From positions 1-13,247 of the forward strand of contig JBKPDW010000312.1 of assembly GCA_046728115.1 (NCBI GenBank): a stretch of DNA of 13,247 nucleotides, in the 5' to 3' direction. The notes under the pieces were generated by a model that was not told the DNA's origin, ran no database searches, and worked only from the letters and a program-made list of their open reading frames with translations. Positions 12,434 to 13,247 of this stretch are shown piece after piece; the stretch's first letter is position 1, and every line of letters starts with the position of its first letter. The DNA is from CAVSWN01 sp046728115 (lineage in GTDB: Bacteria; Acidobacteriota; Vicinamibacteria; Vicinamibacterales; CAVVIG01). A program made the translations under genes and the position numbers.

Positions 12434-13247
12434 CCAGAGCTGTCGTTGTCGCCACGTGCGTGCTGGCGTGTGCCGGCTGCGGTGGTCAGAATTCAGCCGC
12501 GGCGCTGAAGGTGCGTCTTGCGGTCGGTGGCCAGAACCAGATGGTGTATCTGCCTACGACGCTCGCGCAGGAGCTGGGCTTCTACAAGGAAGAGGGCCTC
12601 GATGTCGAGCTGCAGGATTTCGCAGGCGGATCGAAGGCGCTGCAGGCCCTTGTCGGCCGGAGCGCAGATGCGGTGTGCGGCTTCTACGATCACACCATTC
12701 AAATGGCGGCGGAGGGTCGGGAGCTCGTGGCCTTCGTCACGATGCTTCGCTATCCGGGTCTGGTGCTCGTGACATCGCCACAGGCTGCAGATACCGTGAC
12801 AAGGGTCGACGATCTGAAAGGCCGGATTGCCGGCGTCACGACAGCAGGGTCGTCATCGCAGATGCTGCTGACGTTTATGCTGCAGCGGCACGGCGTCGCT
12901 CCCGACGCTGTCAGCATCACTGCCATCGGCAGTGCGGCCACGGCGATCGCGGCGCTCGAGCACGGAAAAGTGGACGCCGGGATGGTCGCCGATCCTGCAT
13001 TCACGCTGATTGCCAAACGCAATCCCTCGGCTCGCGTTCTCGCCGATTTACGGACGCCTGCTGGCGTCAAAGCAGCCATCGACGCCAGCATGTATCCGGC
13101 ATCAGTCCTGTACGCGCCGCGTGAATGGATCGACGCGCATCGTGAGACGGCGTCGCATCTGGCGCGCGCCATCCAGCGAACGCTGCACTGGATTCAGACG
13201 CACGAGGCGGAAGAGATCGCGAAGCACATGCCTGCATCGTTCAAAGG
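12421..13247 (+). CDS. ABC substrate-binding lipoprotein, NitT/TauT (NMT1-like), 3' end outside window
   Basis: The frame from ATG 12421 stays open to the window edge (275 codons, no stop), so the C-terminus is missing. It overlaps the permease stop by 13 bp. A short positive N-terminus and hydrophobic run (TRAVVVATCVLACAGCGG) form a lipoprotein signal; lipidation at Cys17 or Cys20 is possible. The body fits the SsuA/NMT1/THI5-like binding-protein fold. It has VRLAVGGQNQMVYLPTTLAQELGFYKEEGLDVELQDFAGGSKALQALVGRSADAVCGFYDHTIQMAAEGRELVAFV, then the hinge-crossing strand DDLKGRIAGVTTAGSSSQMLL and a C-lobe with ALEHGKVDAGMVADPAFTLIAK. This protein sets the specificity of the importer; no residue pattern lets me pick nitrate, sulfonate, pyrimidine or another ligand. 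Periplasmic location is inferred from the lipobox. Confidence 0.92.
   Translation, partial: MEGLTRAVVVATCVLACAGCGGQNSAAALKVRLAVGGQNQMVYLPTTLAQELGFYKEEGLDVELQDFAGGSKALQALVGRSADAVCGFYDHTIQMAAEGRELVAFVTMLRYPGLVLVTSPQAADTVTRVDDLKGRIAGVTTAGSSSQMLLTFMLQRHGVAPDAVSITAIGSAATAIAALEHGKVDAGMVADPAFTLIAKRNPSARVLADLRTPAGVKAAIDASMYPASVLYAPREWIDAHRETASHLARAIQRTLHWIQTHEAEEIAKHMPASFK

Overview
The window looks like chromosomal DNA from a GC-rich soil bacterium, most likely an acidobacterium (Vicinamibacteria-like). This rests on gene content and protein style, not on a marker gene: an ADOP-type MacB/FtsX orphan permease, a CusF-SCO fusion lipoprotein, a methyltransferase with a signal peptide, and several small conserved unknowns. 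I see no rRNA, tRNA, CRISPR array, insertion sequence, phage gene or integrase. All eleven complete genes read as intact, and one more runs off the right edge.

Layout from left to right. On the minus strand, a CusF-SCO lipoprotein (729-1601) is followed by a transglutaminase-like protein of unknown role (25-726). A DUF72/YecE gene (1632-2345, +) diverges from SCO. A repeat-filled spacer of 273 bp (2346-2618) comes next. A large ADOP permease (2619-5132, -) diverges from a HerA-like/DUF853 ATPase (5204-6754, +). A minus-strand pair follows: a signal-peptide methyltransferase (7308-7988) and a small secreted protein (6848-7258). A small unknown protein (8008-8508, +) diverges from the methyltransferase and converges with an AtoE-type short-chain fatty acid transporter (8516-9913, -). 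The right end is a tight plus-strand operon: alpha/beta hydrolase, then the ATPase, permease and substrate-binding lipoprotein of a NitT/TauT-type ABC importer. The lipoprotein is cut by the window edge.

The only clear multi-gene pathway unit is the last operon. Its four genes overlap by 4, 8 and 13 bp, so the hydrolase probably works on the imported compound or on a precursor of it. The rest is a run of small transcription units, largely divergent, with very short gaps (19, 30 and 71 bp) in which -10-like boxes sit 6-8 bp from the start codons. That suggests leaderless transcripts.

The most unusual signal is not a gene. Most of the longer spacers, and one short one, carry a tandem repeat with a 7-8 bp period. 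Each has a fixed 4-6 base core plus a variable tail, and each has its own core (GAAC, GGTGC, AAGGAC, GGGATT, TTCAGA and its inverse). Some run into start or stop codons.
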